The notes: a model not told the origin generated them from the sequence alone. DNA of 64,000 nt from Lineus longissimus (GCF_910592395.1 NC_088325.1:13208109-13272108), one strand, 5' to 3'; positions 37,569 to 48,703 are shown, numbered from the stretch's first letter. Made by a program: numbers and translations.

Positions 37569-38995
37569 GACTGCCAGACTGGCAGAGAAACCCAGATGAC
37601 CAACCCCAGCCAAAATTAACCAGCGAATGAAACAAGCTCTCAGCTCTCGAGCCTTTTTTGAAGACCAAGTCTGGATTGATTCAGCTGTTTCAATAGCATT
37701 CCGCGAAGTTACTATTTGTAGCTTACAAGGTCATTTGCATAAGATATTGATGACGTTTTAGTCACGTGACAGTCGGACATCGACACTTATTTCTACGCAT
37801 TTGAGCTTATTTCAAAGTCAATTATCTTTGACCCTGCATTGTTTTTAGCATGAATGATACCATAGTATTTCCAACACTAGGACATGTGCCAGATTGAATC
37901 TAACTGCCCTAGTTAGAAAGCCTGAATCCATTACGAAACCGCATGTTTGTCCGACATTGACTGTAATTCAGTGATGGGGAAAATAGAGGGCAGCAGCTGC
38001 AGTGACGTCATCTTCGCGGAATGCTATTGATTTCTTGTTGGACTTTTTTGGGACATCCTGTATAGACTACTCTAGCTGCAGAAATACAAGTGAGAAAACA
38101 CTTCATTTATTTTCAATAATTTATTGCACAGAGCGACGATAATAATGTACATGAATTTGCCATTTCTACAAGCCTACATTACGCTGTACTTAGGCAATAA
38201 GCCCCTTTCCAACTAATGAACTGGTTTTAAAAAAGAGATTGCAATAAGCGGGTCATTTCTACAAAGCGAGAATATAGAGATGAAATTAAATGTTAGCCAT
38301 TTGCTGTAGACAACCAAAGTATGGCTAAAGGCAGTCATCAGTATCTCCAAATCTAATTTTCATGACGTGCAGAAATTCGCAATGCATGTCCATGCACTAC
38401 TGTGATCATTCGGACGCCTGAACTGACAACAAATGCTCAACAATATTGACAATTCTAGGCTCCTGATAATAAAGTTTTTTCTTTCTAACATGAACAGGGC
38501 CATTAACCCTTCCCACGTCATTAACATTCAGAACGTGGTCCCCTTCAATGTTAAACTGAATAGAAGTGTGACAGATTTAACTTTTGGCCAAGAAACTGCA
38601 TAAATGGGACGAGATTTAACTATGGCACAGGATTGAATCGTAGAAACTAGGCCAATCAAGTTGCAGGATTCTAATCTGTGGTGAAAGTTCGCATTGCAGA
38701 ATTCGAACATTCAAGATGTGGTACACTTTGTACATAAATCATTTTATAATCGAATACAGACATGAGCTGGTCAAAGACAGCAAAAATATACAATATGTAC
38801 AAAAGAGAATGGAAATTTACATGATTTTATGCAATGAAATACACAAAGCAAACAACTAAATCTACTCAAGAAAAAAATAGCTAAGCTAGCACATAATATG
38901 AAAATGCTCTTCTCTTAATAACGTGCCAATGCTAATGAGGCAATGGCAAGCTGAGGTATATATTTGAACTTAAACTACATGTGAATGTGATCAGT
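37569..38995. other. Intergenic, with possible distal polyA signals on the minus strand
   Basis: Nothing gene-like is seen. Around 38105-38122 the minus strand contains two closely spaced AATAAA motifs, which could terminate a very long 3' UTR of the PAFAH1B-type gene. This is speculative. Confidence 0.35.
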
Positions 38996-39340
38996 TGGGT
39001 AGCATAAGAGCCTCATAGCCTAGTGGTTAACACTGCTGGCTACCACGCAATAGGGCCCGGGTTCGATCCCGGGGAGAACCCAGGATTGTATTTCTGGATG
39101 AACCGGCGTGGCTTTCAAGGAACTAAAATTCCTGGCTCTTCACAATACATACATTAACGTATGAAATACTCGAGGGTCTGTCGGATGAGACTAAAAGCCG
39201 TGGTCCCTTGTACCCGAGCCAGGGCAAGTAAAAGATCCTACATAGGTGGACAGTAGCCTATAGTGGACTCCATACCTCCGGCAAAAATCCAATAGGGTTA
39301 CGACGCCGGTAATGATATGATGATGATGATAAACACTGGA
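38996..39340 (+). mobile_element. tRNA-derived SINE with (ATG)n tail
   Basis: A perfect pol III A box TAGCCTAGTGG (about 39018-39028) and B box GGTTCGATCCC (about 39060-39070) are followed by a 200-bp body and a GATATGATGATGATGAT tail ending near 39335. The anticodon region does not fold convincingly, so this is a SINE and not a tRNA gene. Confidence 0.85.
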
Positions 39341-40840
39341 CCCAACTGGGTAGAGGAAAAGATGGATTAGTTTGGCATGTTGTTGCAGCGTATTGGAGGA
39401 ATCAGTAGAGTAGCATATACACTGGACTCAACAAGGCAGTCTAATACCCGGCAGTTCATAATTACACAAGCGTAATATGATACAGTATCACTCTATAGCC
39501 GCCCTATAGCCCATACACCATGTTTGGATTCTTATAACTACAGTTGTACTTCCACCTATCAAATCCCCGTGTCTTTTGCGCTTACACTTATGAATTGCCG
39601 TGTCTAAATAGACCCGTGTGTCAAATCCCCGTGTCTATTAGCCCCATCTAGCTCGATGCGCCAAATCGGGGGCTAATTTAGACCCGTGTTCAACACAGGC
39701 TTTTTGATAGGTGGAATCTGAATAGACACGGCAATTGCAAGTTCTAAGATCCGGTGACAGATGGTGCGGTGTAGTTGCCTCGGTATTGCGCATGCGTGAA
39801 CACAGGGAGCTCCCTACCTACAGCGCACCTGTCGCCGGGGCTATTAACCATTATCTAACACCACTGATAGGTGTAAGTGCGCCCCGGGTTTTTTGACACA
39901 CGGCGAAGACACGGGTCTCGGAACTACGACTAATACTACTCCATCAGAAATTGAGATTAGCATGTCTTTACAAAACTAAGCACAAAATGACAGCTGAAAA
40001 TACAAGCCGAATGAATTCATGGATAATCTCAACTAAAACTGCCAACAGAATGCAAAATGTTTGACTTAGGCCCAGTCTTGCAAATGAATTCCCCAGCGGT
40101 GAAATTTTAAATCCACATTACAGCTCAGCTAACAAGTTGTACATTTGAAGGCAATGACAATAGCACTATTTAGCACATATACTCGGCCATATTTGATACA
40201 CGTTTTGGGAACTCACTTCCTCAAGTCGAACAATTCACCTCTTTTAAGATGGACACCTCTTGTGGTGCAGTGAAAAAATTTCGTCTAATTATAGGGAAAC
40301 CTCACAGGTAGACGTCGGAACCAGTTGACCCACAGTCATACTGTTCCCCCACACCACTAGGGGGCTCTGGTCAGGAAAGGGATGAATTGCTGAACACATC
40401 ATATAATGCATCATGTAAAATGCCGCAAGTTTTGCTAACATCACACGATTTCAGAAGTGTGTACAGCCTGCGAAATGATATTACGACAAGTATACATACA
40501 TATATATATATATGGACAATAATTCGACAGATTTTGGCAATGGCAGGACATGCTATAACCATGACATGATAAATCTTTGTAAGCCTACTTGGAATGCAGC
40601 TGTTTTGGTGGAATTTATTAACGCAGCTCCCAGTCAATAGAGTGGGGCTAATAGTGTGATCCAACATCTCGACTCCTGTCACTTTCCTGACATGTTCCAA
40701 TCATAGAGTCTCGACATTCCGAGATAGCATAACGCAATATCAAAAATGACTTCACATCATCACTCTTTGACTACGCTCTACCTCAGAATATTGCAGAGGA
40801 ATCTCTCTATCGATGAAAACTCAACACGAACATGACCATT
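39341..40840. other. Intergenic, with an element-like GC-rich segment
   Basis: At 39549-39716 the phrase CCACCTATCAAA is mirrored by TTTGATAGGTGG, and GACCCGTGT / CCCCGTGTC phrases recur up to about 39920. This looks like a compound non-autonomous element, but I could not define its outer ends. The remainder has no gene. Confidence 0.45.
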
Positions 40841-41063
40841 TGTGACTCGCTCTACCAAAACTAGGCGCTTGTCGCATCTGAACTCGACAGGTTGATACGG
40901 ACTCGTTGTTCATTTCCATATTGTAGACCTTTTGTGAAATCTACTACAAACTGATTTGGTCACATTTCACAAAAGGTCTACAATAGGGAAATGAACAACA
41001 AGTCCGTATCAACCTGTCAAGTTCAGATGCGACAAGCGCCTTGTTTTGGTAGAGCGAGTCACA
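40841..41063. mobile_element. Long-TIR foldback element
   Basis: TGTGACTCGCTCTACCAAAA is mirrored by TTTTGGTAGAGCGAGTCACA, and pairing continues almost unbroken for about 100 bp per arm (GACAGGTTGATACGGACT, TTGTAGACCTTTTGTGAAAT) around a loop of about 25 bp. It is related to the foldback at 29009-29219. Such near-perfect arms imply recent insertion. Confidence 0.9.
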
Positions 41064-42164
41064 TTTGTCAGCGGACCACCTGCATAATGCTTGACTTGAC
41101 TTGACGGCCACCACCCTGTGAACAATTAACAAGTTAACTGCAGAATTAATTTTTCACAGTTTTCACCCTATTGCGTAATAAAATTTCAGGAAAACGACGT
41201 TTTTCGTCTATTTTCAACTTGTTCTTCCCTTGAAGAACAGCGGGAAAAATGGCCATGCACACGACAGTACAGTGGCGGCGCATGGTGTTAGAAGCATGAA
41301 CTAGCACCACTGACGATCTTTAGGGGATTCCAAGGGTGTAGCAGCGAATGTTTAGGGTCATAAAACTGGGACGAGTATGTCCATCGTACGCAATGGAATG
41401 AAAACAAGGCTAGACGAGTATACTCGTGGTACGCAGTTAACTGGTTAATCAAGTTGTGAGTCTCCTTAGCAACTATTTTGTGATCCCCTACACATGAAAA
41501 TAGCCCAACGACAGACATTTACGTAGCACAACCAGCAGCATGTATCATGATTAACATCAATATTAACAAACAAGATACAGAACCGAAGTAAAATTTAGCG
41601 TATCCAGATTGAGTCCTTTTGTTGTGTCGGAGGTTCAAGTAACGATTATCGCAAACAAGCAATTTTTGTTGCATGCAATCATGATTGCTTGGTGCAGCGA
41701 TCTGAATCACTCACCTGATGGGCAGAGAAGACCTTTTCAGTTTAACCCTTTTTTAACAGGATACCAAAGAAAATATATTTTATCTTTTAATCCAAACACA
41801 TTAAATTTTACATCAGTTGAAACACTACAAATAATTTTTACATCTTTTTTATGATGGCTACATTTTTGACATACTACAATTATACATTCACATATTTTAT
41901 CAGAGCAAGGACAAATATTTTGCCGACACCATGCAAACAAAATATGACCAAAATCGTCTGATTACAACCTAATATGACCATTTTATCTGAATGTTCACAA
42001 GTTCTTTATCACTAGGCTTTTAACTAATGAAACTATCTCTACGTCCAGCCCCTTGGCCATTCACCAAAGGACCTATCCCTACATCGACCCAAGAAATTCT
42101 GGCATAAATTCCTTGACCGACCCCACAATATGGAATCAGTTCTTCTTCTTAAGAACTGCAGAGC
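41064..42164. other. Non-coding, possibly 3' flank of the PAFAH1B-type gene
   Basis: No gene or clear repeat is visible. Whether this belongs to a long 3' UTR of the minus-strand gene ending at 43221 cannot be decided from sequence. Confidence 0.4.
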
Positions 42165-42290
42165 CATTGGCTGATATGAATAAAGTCTAGCAAATGCTTT
42201 TACTTCAATTTTGTACAGAAAGGCCTAGTGTAATTGTACATGGAGTTTTAGATAAAAGCATTTGCTAGTCTTTATTCATATCACCCATTA
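42165..42290. mobile_element. Palindromic MITE, AAAGACTAGCAAATGC family, copy 2
   Basis: The sequence runs ATTGGCTGATATGAATAAAG to CTTTATTCATATCACCCAT with near-complete terminal inverted repeats. The central segment CAGAAAGGCCTAGTGTAA is shared with the copies at 37445 and 59523. Confidence 0.88.
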
Positions 42291-43220
42291 TCAAGTTTTG
42301 GCATGAAAAGGCCTAGCTTGTCCAGTTGTTGACAGTTTAAACTACATTGTACTAGATTACAAGTACATTACACCTCAACACTTCTCTGAAACATTAGGCC
42401 CGACATCAAAGCTACTGGGTCGCAACGGAACTGAACAACCAACTGAGTCACAGACCAAGATCCGATTGCTCGACCCACACCACCCATTGGCTCGCCCCAT
42501 CTTTCACATGGAATATCCAATTCTAGCACAGAGTCTTATTCTTAACCAGTCCTGATGCATTCACTTCTGACCAGGAAGCGCGACGGAAATAATAATTGCA
42601 GATATAGCTCTTACTTTTATAATAATTATGATTGAAGCAAATGGTTATCAGACCAGTGGTATCCAATGTTACCAACAGTTTTATCGAGGGAGGTGGATGA
42701 ATTTCGTATATCAAAGCTGATTAGAAACTATTTTGCTCCGGCACCACACAAGACTCGGAAGATTAAATTCATCGCAGGGTCAGCCAATACAGCTCTATTA
42801 AACAGTAGCTGAACCATGGGGGACAAGGCAGCGAAAGAAGTGAGGCCCTAACCTATCATCCTTGGCTTTTGAGTCGGACTCCCATCCCAGAACACCAAGG
42901 CCGCGCATAAATCAGAAAACAGACCGAATGCCATACATTTCAAAACTTCCTACCAGTTTTAGCTTATTAACCCCCTTCGACTACTTGAGTCATTTTGCAG
43001 AACAGGGTAACCGTTGGTAACAGTCGGACACAAACTCACATACACACGTAATATCAAAACTACACAAGCGAGACGAATAAATGAACATCTTGCTTGTATA
43101 TTTTTGATAACGGACATCGATGAGACGTGATAACGCTAAGCGACACCTATAGTCACTTGAATGCACCACCAATGTTCTTACAACAACAATGAAAGATCTC
43201 TCGAGCTAATAATGGACGAT

Positions 43221-43475
43221 TCACGCCTTCGTAATCCCGACGATGTCTTGAATTTCCTCTAGGAGGGGCTCGCAGAACTTCTGGTAACCATCGTGAGTAA
43301 AATGCAGATAGTCGTACATATCGAGTCGACTGATTTGGCCCTCTTCGACGAAATCCTTCCCGACGTCAAGAAATGTGACCTTAGGCTTATCTTTAAGACT
43401 ACCCAATAGCATAGTATTGACTTCACCTAGTTTCGTCCTCAGCGAATTTGGATGTTTTCCTCGTGGTGGAATGCC
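43221..43475 (-). CDS. pafah1b2: pafah1b2-like exon 5 (Asp/His and stop)
   Basis: Eighty-four codons from GIPPRGKHPNSLR to VGITKA and TGA. LDMYDYLHFTHDGYQKFCEP aligns with the mammalian block carrying the catalytic Asp and His. Confidence 0.95.
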   Translation of the reverse strand, partial: GIPPRGKHPNSLRTKLGEVNTMLLGSLKDKPKVTFLDVGKDFVEEGQISRLDMYDYLHFTHDGYQKFCEPLLEEIQDIVGITKA

Positions 43476-45932
43476 CTGGAAAATCAGATTGTTTTGTGGT
43501 TAAGTAGTGTACAGTCATGATACAGAACTGGAGGCATTTGCTGCCTCATCAAACATTGTGATGGAGGAGCTGAAATATATGTGAACCCAGAAGCCTCGCA
43601 AAGGTTTTGAACGAAATGACAGCTTCACCCACAATCCACTAAACCTGGCAAAACTTGTCCTTAAAAGAGAGGTTTTCTGATTAGAGAGGTCAAAATGAAT
43701 GCAAACCACCAATTTGGGACCAAACCTAGTGTCCTTAATAGAGAGGTTTTCTTATTACAGAGGTCAAATTGAATGGAAACCACCAATTTTCGACCAAACC
43801 TAGTGTCCTTAATAGAGAGGTTTTCTGATTACAGAGGTCAAATTGAATGGAAACCACCAATTTGGGACCAAACCTAGTGTCCTTAATAGAGAGGTTTTCT
43901 GATTACAGAGGTCAAATTGAATGCAAACCACCAATTTGGGACCAAACCTAGTGTCGTTAATAGAGAGGTTGTCCTTAATAGAGAGGTTGTCCTTAATAGA
44001 CAGGTGTCCGCTGAAAGAGTTTCCACTGTACTTACAAGAACTATAATTTGAGCCTGCGGTTGCTTGGATAACAAAAGATCAACGATGGCCTCTATCCCAC
44101 CAGCTATCTCTTCTGCTGAATGATCATGGTTATTGGTACCGATTAATAACACAATCACCTACAAAAAGAGTTAAAATAAATCAGACGAAGAAAACTCAGC
44201 AGGGTTTCTGCCAGAGGGGGGGGCAAGGGGGCACTAGCCCCCCCTCAACTTTGCTGAGTAATGATTTCAAAATATATCTTTTTTCAGCTAAATGAAAAAG
44301 ATAAGATAAGGTGTGAATCTAGCCAAAAAAATTTCTTTTTTTTTCTTTTCTTCTTTTTTCTTTTTCCGGATTGTGCCCCCCCTAACGTAAATTCCTGGCG
44401 GAAACCCTGCTCAGAACACTAATTTTAAACTGATCATGTTTTGTCCAGCGTGAATATTTTTAATCCTATCATGCCTCAAGTCTCAGGCAGCAATGCGTAT
44501 TATTGCAAAATCTAGCACAGCGACATATAGGCATATCTGAGGACATTGTTGAACAAATATATCTGTTAGCGTTAGCGAAACCACAATGTTCTCACCTTTG
44601 GTAAAATATTTTCCAATTTATATTTTCAACATATAGGCATATCTGAGGACATTGTTGAACAAATATATCTGTTAGCGTTAGCGAAACCACAATGTTCTCA
44701 CCTTTGGTAAAATATTTTCCAATTCTCCATTTTCAAGTCGCCATAGCACATGCTGGGTTTGGTCTTTAGCAATGCCAAAATTGAGGCAGTGAAGTTGTTC
44801 AAACATATTCTTCCAATGCTGAAAGTAGAGATTTCGAAGACGTAGGAACTTGAGAATTATTCAGTTTGTAGTTCAAGTGGTCTCACAAGTACAGCACTTT
44901 GGCCAAAGACTTTAAAGCCCATATCTCCTGTCTTCATTATCAACAAGACAAAACAGTGTGAGCAGGTTCAGCCACTGGAGGGTTAGGAGAAGACTCAAAT
45001 GATGAAGAAAAAGCTATTTCGTCAGCGAAGAGAAAATGTAGTGGCTCAGTAGAAAATACTCTCATCTAAGGTTTCCATCCAGCCAAAAATGATGCCAAGT
45101 TGATCTTAACCGACAGTGATTTACCTGAGTCTGTGCCAAATGCTGTATCAAACTATCTCCAACGAACAAAACATCTGGCTCCTTCCCCATTGCTTCACTC
45201 ACATAATCCTCATGCTGAAAGAAACAATATGTTTTGAATGAAAGAACCTGCAAATACTAGGCTGACCAACTCTATACAAGATGGCCACGAAATAGTAAGT
45301 CAAATGCATTGAAGATTGTGCTGCTGTCGATCAGTGCCACTGTATGGTTTGGCCCCGAGTTTGGCCTTGGGTAGCCCCAGCAAAGTTTAAATTTTTCTGG
45401 CCGGCCAGGATATGCGCGGCCTCTGCAGTGGCAAACTGGGACGGCAATCAGGCATGGATCAATTGTTGAGCCGGGGCAAACACCCGAAGACACTAGACAG
45501 GGTCGGTGCAGATGCACTCGAAACTTATGGAAGAAGAAGACTGATCATCGGATGAACGTTCCTGATCCTCATCCGACAATAACTGAATCAGTAACCAACA
45601 TTACATTTCATTTTGGAATCACAGGCTTATTTCAATGATGTTACATTTTCGTCTCTTTTGGAGCGGTTTAAATGTCTCATGGCCATGCCCATGGGCCATG
45701 AATCTGAATGATGATCATCAGATCCATGTCGTCCATGAATATAATCTGATGATCGATTTCACTTCTTTCAACAAACACCAACTAAGTCACTACACCTATG
45801 GACGTACGGTACATAAAATCAGCAATCAAATTCAGGCTGTCTTACCAAGCTCATCCATCGTCCATCAAGATGAGTATCTTCTTGTTTGACTGGAATGGCT
45901 GCAGGATTCCCTTTTGGTTTGGAACAGTGCAT
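43221..45932 (-). CDS. pafah1b2: Platelet-activating factor acetylhydrolase IB, catalytic alpha-type subunit (223 aa)
   Basis: Minus-strand exons in order are 45932-45846, 45214-45125, 44818-44702, 44158-44036 and 43475-43221. All introns are phase 0 with GT-AG sites, giving 223 aa (mammalian PAFAH1B2 is 229). This SGNH-fold hydrolase family removes the acetyl group of PAF and binds LIS1 in the cytosol. Visible motifs are NPAAIP (9-14), the nucleophile FVGDS (Ser50), LNFGIAKD (block II), GTNNH (105-109) and DMYDYLH with Asp194 and His197. The triad is therefore intact. Odd: the block II Gly-Gly of FGIGGD is Ala-Lys here (Ala76, Lys77), replacing the Gly that I recall as part of the oxyanion hole. 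The first Met was chosen because NPAAIP follows it as in vertebrate proteins. PAFAH1B2 versus B3 orthology is not resolved. Confidence 0.94.
43655..44030. mobile_element. CAGTGGAACCTC-family element, copy 4, expanded by about 74-bp repeats
   Basis: The right end TTCCACTGTA (44021-44030) is the family terminus. Inside, AGTGTCCTTAATAGAGAGGT recurs about every 73-74 bp four times, followed by GAGAGGTTGTCCTTAATAGA twice. The element occupies intron 4 of the pafah1b2-like gene and abuts the exon 4 splice donor. Confidence 0.85.
44036..44158 (-). CDS. pafah1b2: pafah1b2-like exon 4 (GTNNH)
   Basis: Forty-one codons: VIVLLIGTNNHDHSAEEIAG to QPQAQIIVL. It contains the oxyanion-hole Asn of GTNNH. The donor CTT|GTAAG is followed immediately by a mobile element terminus (TACAGTGGAA) from intron position +6. 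Confidence 0.95.
44204..44408. mobile_element. Non-autonomous hAT-like element
   Basis: The inverted termini CAGGGTTTCTGCCAG and CTGGCGGAAACCCTG match at 14 of 15 positions. Poly-G near the left and poly-C near the right extend the pairing. CTCAG occurs just outside both ends. CAGGG-type termini are typical of hAT elements, so the superfamily is inferred. It lies in intron 3 of the pafah1b2-like gene. Confidence 0.7.
44524..44735. repeat. 106-bp tandem duplication covering an exon 3 end and splice donor
   Basis: CATATAGGCATATCTGAGGA starts at 44524 and again at 44630, and the copies are nearly identical. The second copy contains the last ~34 nt of pafah1b2-like exon 3 plus its donor; the first copy repeats these inside the intron. 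Confidence 0.95.
44702..44818 (-). CDS. pafah1b2: pafah1b2-like exon 3 (block II, altered)
   Basis: Thirty-nine codons including LHCLNFGIAKDQTQHVLWRL and NGELENILPK. Alignment to mammalian GIGGDTTRHVLWR is unambiguous, which makes the GG-to-AK change clear. The donor AAAG|GTGAGA is part of a 106-bp tandem duplication (44524-44735). Confidence 0.95.
45125..45214 (-). CDS. pafah1b2: pafah1b2-like exon 2 (nucleophile)
   Basis: Thirty codons, HEDYVSEAMGKEPDVLFVGD to LAQTQ. KEPDVLFVGDS contains the catalytic serine (Ser50). The acceptor is TTTCAG|CA and the donor CAG|GTAAAT. Confidence 0.95.
45846..45932 (-). CDS. pafah1b2: pafah1b2-like exon 1
   Basis: Encodes MHCSKPKGNPAAIPVKQED to GRWMSL, 29 codons, with donor TTG|GTAAG. 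NPAAIP and the DxRWMS block align with mammalian PAFAH1B2. The next gene on the other side (NPL) is divergently oriented. Confidence 0.88.
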
Positions 45933-47735
45933 TTTGTAATGTTAAAAATACCAAAATTTGGAGAAATTCTGGAAATTCGTGGACTATGTTAACACTGCGC
46001 AGGCGCGACAGGTGCATCCGCTTACGTCTTATTCCTTAAAATTGGAACAAACGTAAAATGCACCAGTGGTTACGACAGCGCGCAAAAGCTATTTGTATGT
46101 ATAATTAATTTAATCGATTCAAAGTGATTATCATTAGGTGTTATCATTTATCATTTATTAAACAGGTGATAACTTTTCTGTAACATAGTTTTCGAATTTG
46201 TTTCGTTACAGCCGACTTGAAAAGTAACAAAGGTCAAAGGTCAAGGCTAATGTTGAATACTTTAACATTTTTCGATCTAAAAACTGCTTAAAATAATCGT
46301 GTGATTGATAAATCGGTAATATGCCACGAGATGTAAGTATAAAGTATACATTTCTTCCAATGTATGGTCTTTGATATTGTACATTTATGGTGTATCTTTG
46401 TGAAAAATAGGTTAGAAGATGGAAGTTCTCTCCAAAGTCCAAACTCCAAGTCAGTGATGTGCCATAACAACATAGGCCTACATCAGTACATCTATATGCA
46501 CTGACTGTGTCTGTGCAGTGGAGGGGGGGGGTAGGTCAAGTCTTCAAATTTGTGTACATGATCCCCCTGTACTATAGCTACATGTACATATCAACATGGC
46601 ATACTGATGGTACAGCCTAAAGCCCTCGGGACTTAAAATTATTCGGCCTAATGGATGGATGGATGATATGATTATTCGGCCTTTAAATAGGCCTATGGAT
46701 GGATGGATGTGATTGTTTAAAAGTGACGTAATTTGCTCACTCGCTTAAACATGGTCATACAGTTTATATCTTCGATCAGTTTGGGGCCAAGTTTTTTGTT
46801 TTATAACAAACACCAGTTTAAAATTTCAATCATGATGATTGCCTCATGCTAATTTCTTAATCTTATCATAATATTAAGTCGATTACTAATTTTAAGAACC
46901 CATTTCTCTTTACTCTTTACTCTTCTTCATAAACCTAACTTGACTTAAAATGTTGTACAGTGTAGATGGAAGCACATATTCGATGCCATTACCCGATGCA
47001 TGGTTTGAAGAATGCCCCCTCACATCCCAGTACTAATGCTACCAATACCATAGTTCACCCAACAATATTGGTTTTCTTGAATGTAAACACACATCCATCA
47101 TCATCTCACCACCAGCAACATAATTACAGCCAGGGTGAATGGTTTCCGTAATGCTTGATGTACACGTGATACTTTATTGATTTCTGTCTGGGTTGAGGTT
47201 GAATTGATGGGAATAAATTATATGGCGTAGTCAGCTGGTGTGATGGTGAGGATGAGGACAAGGTCATTCCATTGACTCGGAGTGTTTACTGCATGCTAGA
47301 AAGAGAGGAGTTTTCCTAAATTCTTTTTTTAAAGTTCACCCGTACAGAATGATATTTTCCAGTTGGTTTTATTAAGCTGAGAAATCATTCATAATTTATT
47401 ACTGTGCAAATAGGGTCAGGGAGCCATCATCCAAATCATTACATGAAGAATAGAAAATGCTTCAATTGACAGGTCCCTGCCAGTGTCTGTCGGCTCTCAA
47501 TTGCTTACAATACATGTACATGCTAGCCTATGGGAATGGCTGCACAATGCCATTGTACTCGTGATTGTCTTCTGAACAGTTGGATTTATATTTTTCTCAT
47601 GGGACTCAAAATCTGTCAGAGGGGGCAGTATATTTCTCATGTCATGTTTGTAATAAATTTTCACGCAGCTTTCAGTACAACACAAATCTTTTCTATCTTT
47701 TTGGATAATTTCAGTTGGAACTTGAGCATACCAAA
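45933..47735. other. Intergenic region between divergent pafah1b2-like and npl genes
   Basis: About 1.8 kb separates the two start regions if the npl first exon is near 47736. It probably holds both promoters. Visible features are two GGATGGATGGATG runs (about 46650 and 46695) and a poly-G tract near 46525. I see no convincing core promoter motif. Confidence 0.45.
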
Positions 47736-47750
47736 ATGCCTGTTACCGAT
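47736..47750 (+). CDS. npl: Candidate first coding exon of npl
   Basis: CCAAAATGCC starts a five-codon frame (MPVTD) that ends exactly at a donor GTAGGT in phase 0. This is the phase required by the acceptor at 49258. An acceptor-like TTTCAG lies 21 bp upstream. The match is suggestive only; another upstream ATG exon could be the real one. Confidence 0.3.
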
Positions 47751-47846
47751 GTAGGTATCGTTGTCACAGAAATACATGCCTCCCTCTTTTTGATCCGCTT
47801 CTTGCTTTTGGATGTGAAGGTTGACCGAGAGGCTTTGCTAGTCTGT

Positions 47847-48161
47847 CATTGGCTAATATCTATAAAGACTAGTAAATGCTTTTAGTACAGTTTTCTACAG
47901 AGATGGCTTGTGTAAATGTACGTGAAGTTTAAAGTAAAAGCATTTACTGGTCTTTTATAAAGACTAGTAAATGCTTTTACTACAGTTTACTACAGAGATG
48001 GCTTGTGTAAATGTACATGAAGTTTAAAGTAAAAGCATTTACTGGTCTTTTATAAAGACTAGTAAATGCTTTTACTACAGTTTTCTACAGAGATGGCTAG
48101 TGTAAATGTACATGAAGTTTAAAGTAAAAGCATTTACTAGTCTTTTATAAATATCAGCCAA
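47847..48161. mobile_element. Palindromic MITE, AAAGACTAGCAAATGC family, copy 3, tandem trimer
   Basis: ATAAAGACTAGTAAATGC recurs at 47862, 47957 and 48052 with an exact 95-bp period. Each unit is itself an inverted repeat, and CATTGGCTAATAT / ATATCAGCCAATG bound the whole cluster. Confidence 0.9.
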
Positions 48162-48249
48162 TGCGTCTGTCTAACTCGTTTATTTTCCTCACCTGCCTGT
48201 GCTCGTGCATCTTGACCCGCAAATGTTCTGCGATCGCTAAATCACTCAC

Positions 48250-48703
48250 CCAAAGCTCGATAGTTGTGTGCAGGCAAATGCATGAGAGTCCTGATGGTCC
48301 TCATGTACTGCATTTTGTGCTGTCTTCTAGAAAATGCTAATCCAGTATTGTTTTCAGCAAGGTTACGATTCTTTTTTTGAGTGGGGCCTGGGGGCAATCT
48401 CGGTGTTCCCCCAACTCCAACAGCCTTGCGCTCCTCAATCAAATTTGCCTCCATGACAGCTGAAAGGACGTCGCTGTTGCCGAGATAAAATTCTGTGTTC
48501 AAAGAGGCTTTCGGAGATGTCGAAGCCATGAATGCTGCTTTCTTTAAAATATTAGAATCCTGTTTGTTCATGATACTCAGCCTCTGGGCTGCCGCTTGAA
48601 CCTCACAAAATTTGATTTTTAAGGGTCCCACATCATTTTTGGACGGTCGCTTAGTGTAGAGCTCTCCGAAGAGATTTCCAATGACATACAAAGGGTCCTT
48701 TCT
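48250..48703 (-). CDS. Unidentified minus-strand exon candidate
   Basis: About 150 codons are open on the minus strand, reading KDPLYVIGNLFGELYTKRPS, then KAAFMASTSPKASLN and MQYMRTIRTLMHLPAH. It is bounded by a pyrimidine-rich acceptor candidate (about 48704) and a strong donor (TTGG|GTGAGT, 48250/48249). I do not recognise a family. Composition looks protein-like (mixed charge, few rare residues). It lies antisense to npl intron 1 and could be an exon of an overlapping or nested gene. The alternative is a chance frame or the remnant of a transposon protein. Confidence 0.45.
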
